A DNA stretch of 6,638 bases from an uncultured Sphingomonadales bacterium (lineage in GTDB: Bacteria; Pseudomonadota; Alphaproteobacteria; Sphingomonadales; Sphingomonadaceae): the NCBI GenBank assembly GCA_903893935.1, contig CAITOD010000603.1:1-6638 (forward strand), read 5' to 3'. Shown here piece by piece: positions 5,945 through 6,638 of the stretch. Position 1 is the stretch's first letter, and the number at the start of each line of letters is the position of its first letter. The translations under genes were made by a program, and so were the position numbers. The notes below the pieces were generated by a model, which was not told where the DNA came from, ran no database searches, and worked only from the letters and a program-made list of their open reading frames with translations.

Positions 5945-6638
5945 ACGAAGCACGACCCGTCCGCCGGGACCTTGCGGAAACGGGGCACGAATGGTGGCGC
6001 GGCGCGGCGATCTATCAGATCTATCCGCGCAGCTTTGCCGACAGCAACGGCGATGGCATCGGCGACTTGCCCGGGATTACCGCGCATCTCGACCACGTCG
6101 CACGGCTGGGCGTCGATGCGATCTGGATTTCGCCGTTCTTCACCAGCCCGATGGCCGATTACGGCTATGACGTCGCCGATTACCGCGATGTCGATCCGAC
6201 CTTCGGCACGCTGGCCGATTTCGACGCGCTGATCGCGCGCGCGCATGCACTCGGGCTCAAAGTCACGATCGATCTGGTGTTTGCGCATACCTCGGACAAA
6301 CATGCCTGGTTCGTCGACAGCCGCAGCGGCCGCGCGGCCGCGCATGCGGACTGGTATGTCTGGGCCGATGCGAAGCCCGACGGCACCCCGCCCAACAACT
6401 GGCAATCGGTGTTCGGCGGCCCGGCCTGGACCTGGGACGCGCGGCGCCAGCAATACTATTACCACCAGTTCCTGAAAGAGCAGCCGCAGCTGAACGCGCA
6501 TCTGCCCGCGGTGCAGGATGCCCTGCTCGATGTGACGCGGTTCTGGCTCGAACGCGGGGTCGACGGGTTCCGCTTCGATGCGCTCAACCATTCGATGTTC
6601 GACCCGGCGCTGACCGACAACCCGCCGGTTACCAACAA
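5941..6638 (+). CDS. GH13 alpha-glucosidase, N-terminal part (partial, runs off the right edge)
   Basis: An uninterrupted frame of 232 codons runs to the edge of the window. It begins EWWRGAAIYQIYPRSF (residues 17-32), followed by SNGDGIGDLPGI, the standard opening of the oligo-1,6-glucosidase/alpha-glucosidase branch of GH13. GH13 region I is DLVFAH (111-116), with Ala where many GH13 enzymes have Asn. QPQLN at 181-185 is a form of the QPDLN motif marking this branch. Region II is GVDGFRFDALN, with R211 and nucleophile D213. The acid/base and third carboxylate lie beyond the window. There is no signal peptide, so the enzyme should be cytoplasmic and release glucose from imported malto-oligosaccharides. 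These features suggest subfamily GH13_23, but that is from memory. The ATG shares ATGA with the amylase stop, and GAGG at 5930-5933 lies 7 bases upstream, so the two genes are translationally coupled and probably made in fixed proportion. Confidence 0.9.
   Translation, partial: MNEARPVRRDLAETGHEWWRGAAIYQIYPRSFADSNGDGIGDLPGITAHLDHVARLGVDAIWISPFFTSPMADYGYDVADYRDVDPTFGTLADFDALIARAHALGLKVTIDLVFAHTSDKHAWFVDSRSGRAAAHADWYVWADAKPDGTPPNNWQSVFGGPAWTWDARRQQYYYHQFLKEQPQLNAHLPAVQDALLDVTRFWLERGVDGFRFDALNHSMFDPALTDNPPVTN

Noticed and set aside
4850..5953. A 367-codon open frame antisense to the alpha-amylase
   Set aside because: The amylase frame has all GH13 motifs; the antisense product is Arg/Gly/His-rich and unrecognisable. 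It is a shadow frame.
1..6638. tRNA, rRNA, CRISPR arrays, insertion sequences or attachment sites
   Set aside because: I looked on both strands and saw no regularly spaced repeats, transposase motifs, terminal inverted repeats or tRNA-like segments; nearly all of the window is coding.

Overview
The window is GC-rich (roughly 65 percent by eye). Its gene content is typical of an alphaproteobacterium of the Sphingomonadales or Caulobacterales: a TonB-dependent receptor, FAD-dependent 'tryptophan halogenase' family proteins, an exported GH13 alpha-amylase and a cytoplasmic GH13 alpha-glucosidase. This looks like the core of a malto-oligosaccharide/starch utilisation locus. No taxon below that level can be fixed from the sequence.

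Layout. (1) Bases 1-137 are the last 44 codons of an outer-membrane TonB-dependent receptor on the plus strand. (2) A 124-bp spacer holds a strong GC-rich hairpin (159-191). (3) A complete halogenase-family flavoprotein, halogenase 1, lies on the plus strand (262-1749). (4) On the minus strand, a second paralogous halogenase, halogenase 2 (2401-3915), is followed after 2 bp by a 227-residue protein (1715-2398) of the DUF6445 type. This last protein carries an HxD...H...RxT pattern like that of Fe(II)/2-oxoglutarate dioxygenases. The two halogenase transcription units converge, and their 3' ends overlap by 35 bp. (5) A 145-bp divergent intergenic region (3916-4060) separates halogenase 2 from the amylase. 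It carries a CpG-centred palindrome that could be a LacI-family operator. (6) The alpha-amylase (4061-5944, plus strand, signal peptide, GTG start) is joined by an ATGA overlap to an alpha-glucosidase (5941 to beyond the right edge). No gene-free stretch exceeds 145 bp.

How the genes may work together. The amylase would cut alpha-glucans outside the cytoplasm, the receptor would carry oligosaccharides through the outer membrane, and the alpha-glucosidase would release glucose inside the cell. A sugar regulator and an inner-membrane permease are expected in such loci but are not in this window. The role of the halogenase/dioxygenase-like module is the open question. Both halogenases keep the FAD motif, the catalytic lysine, the WxWxIP motif and the PLES glutamate, so both look active, but nothing in the sequence identifies a substrate. 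The most interesting part of the window is this pair of intact, divergent halogenase paralogues with a co-transcribed dioxygenase-like partner inside a glucan-uptake locus.
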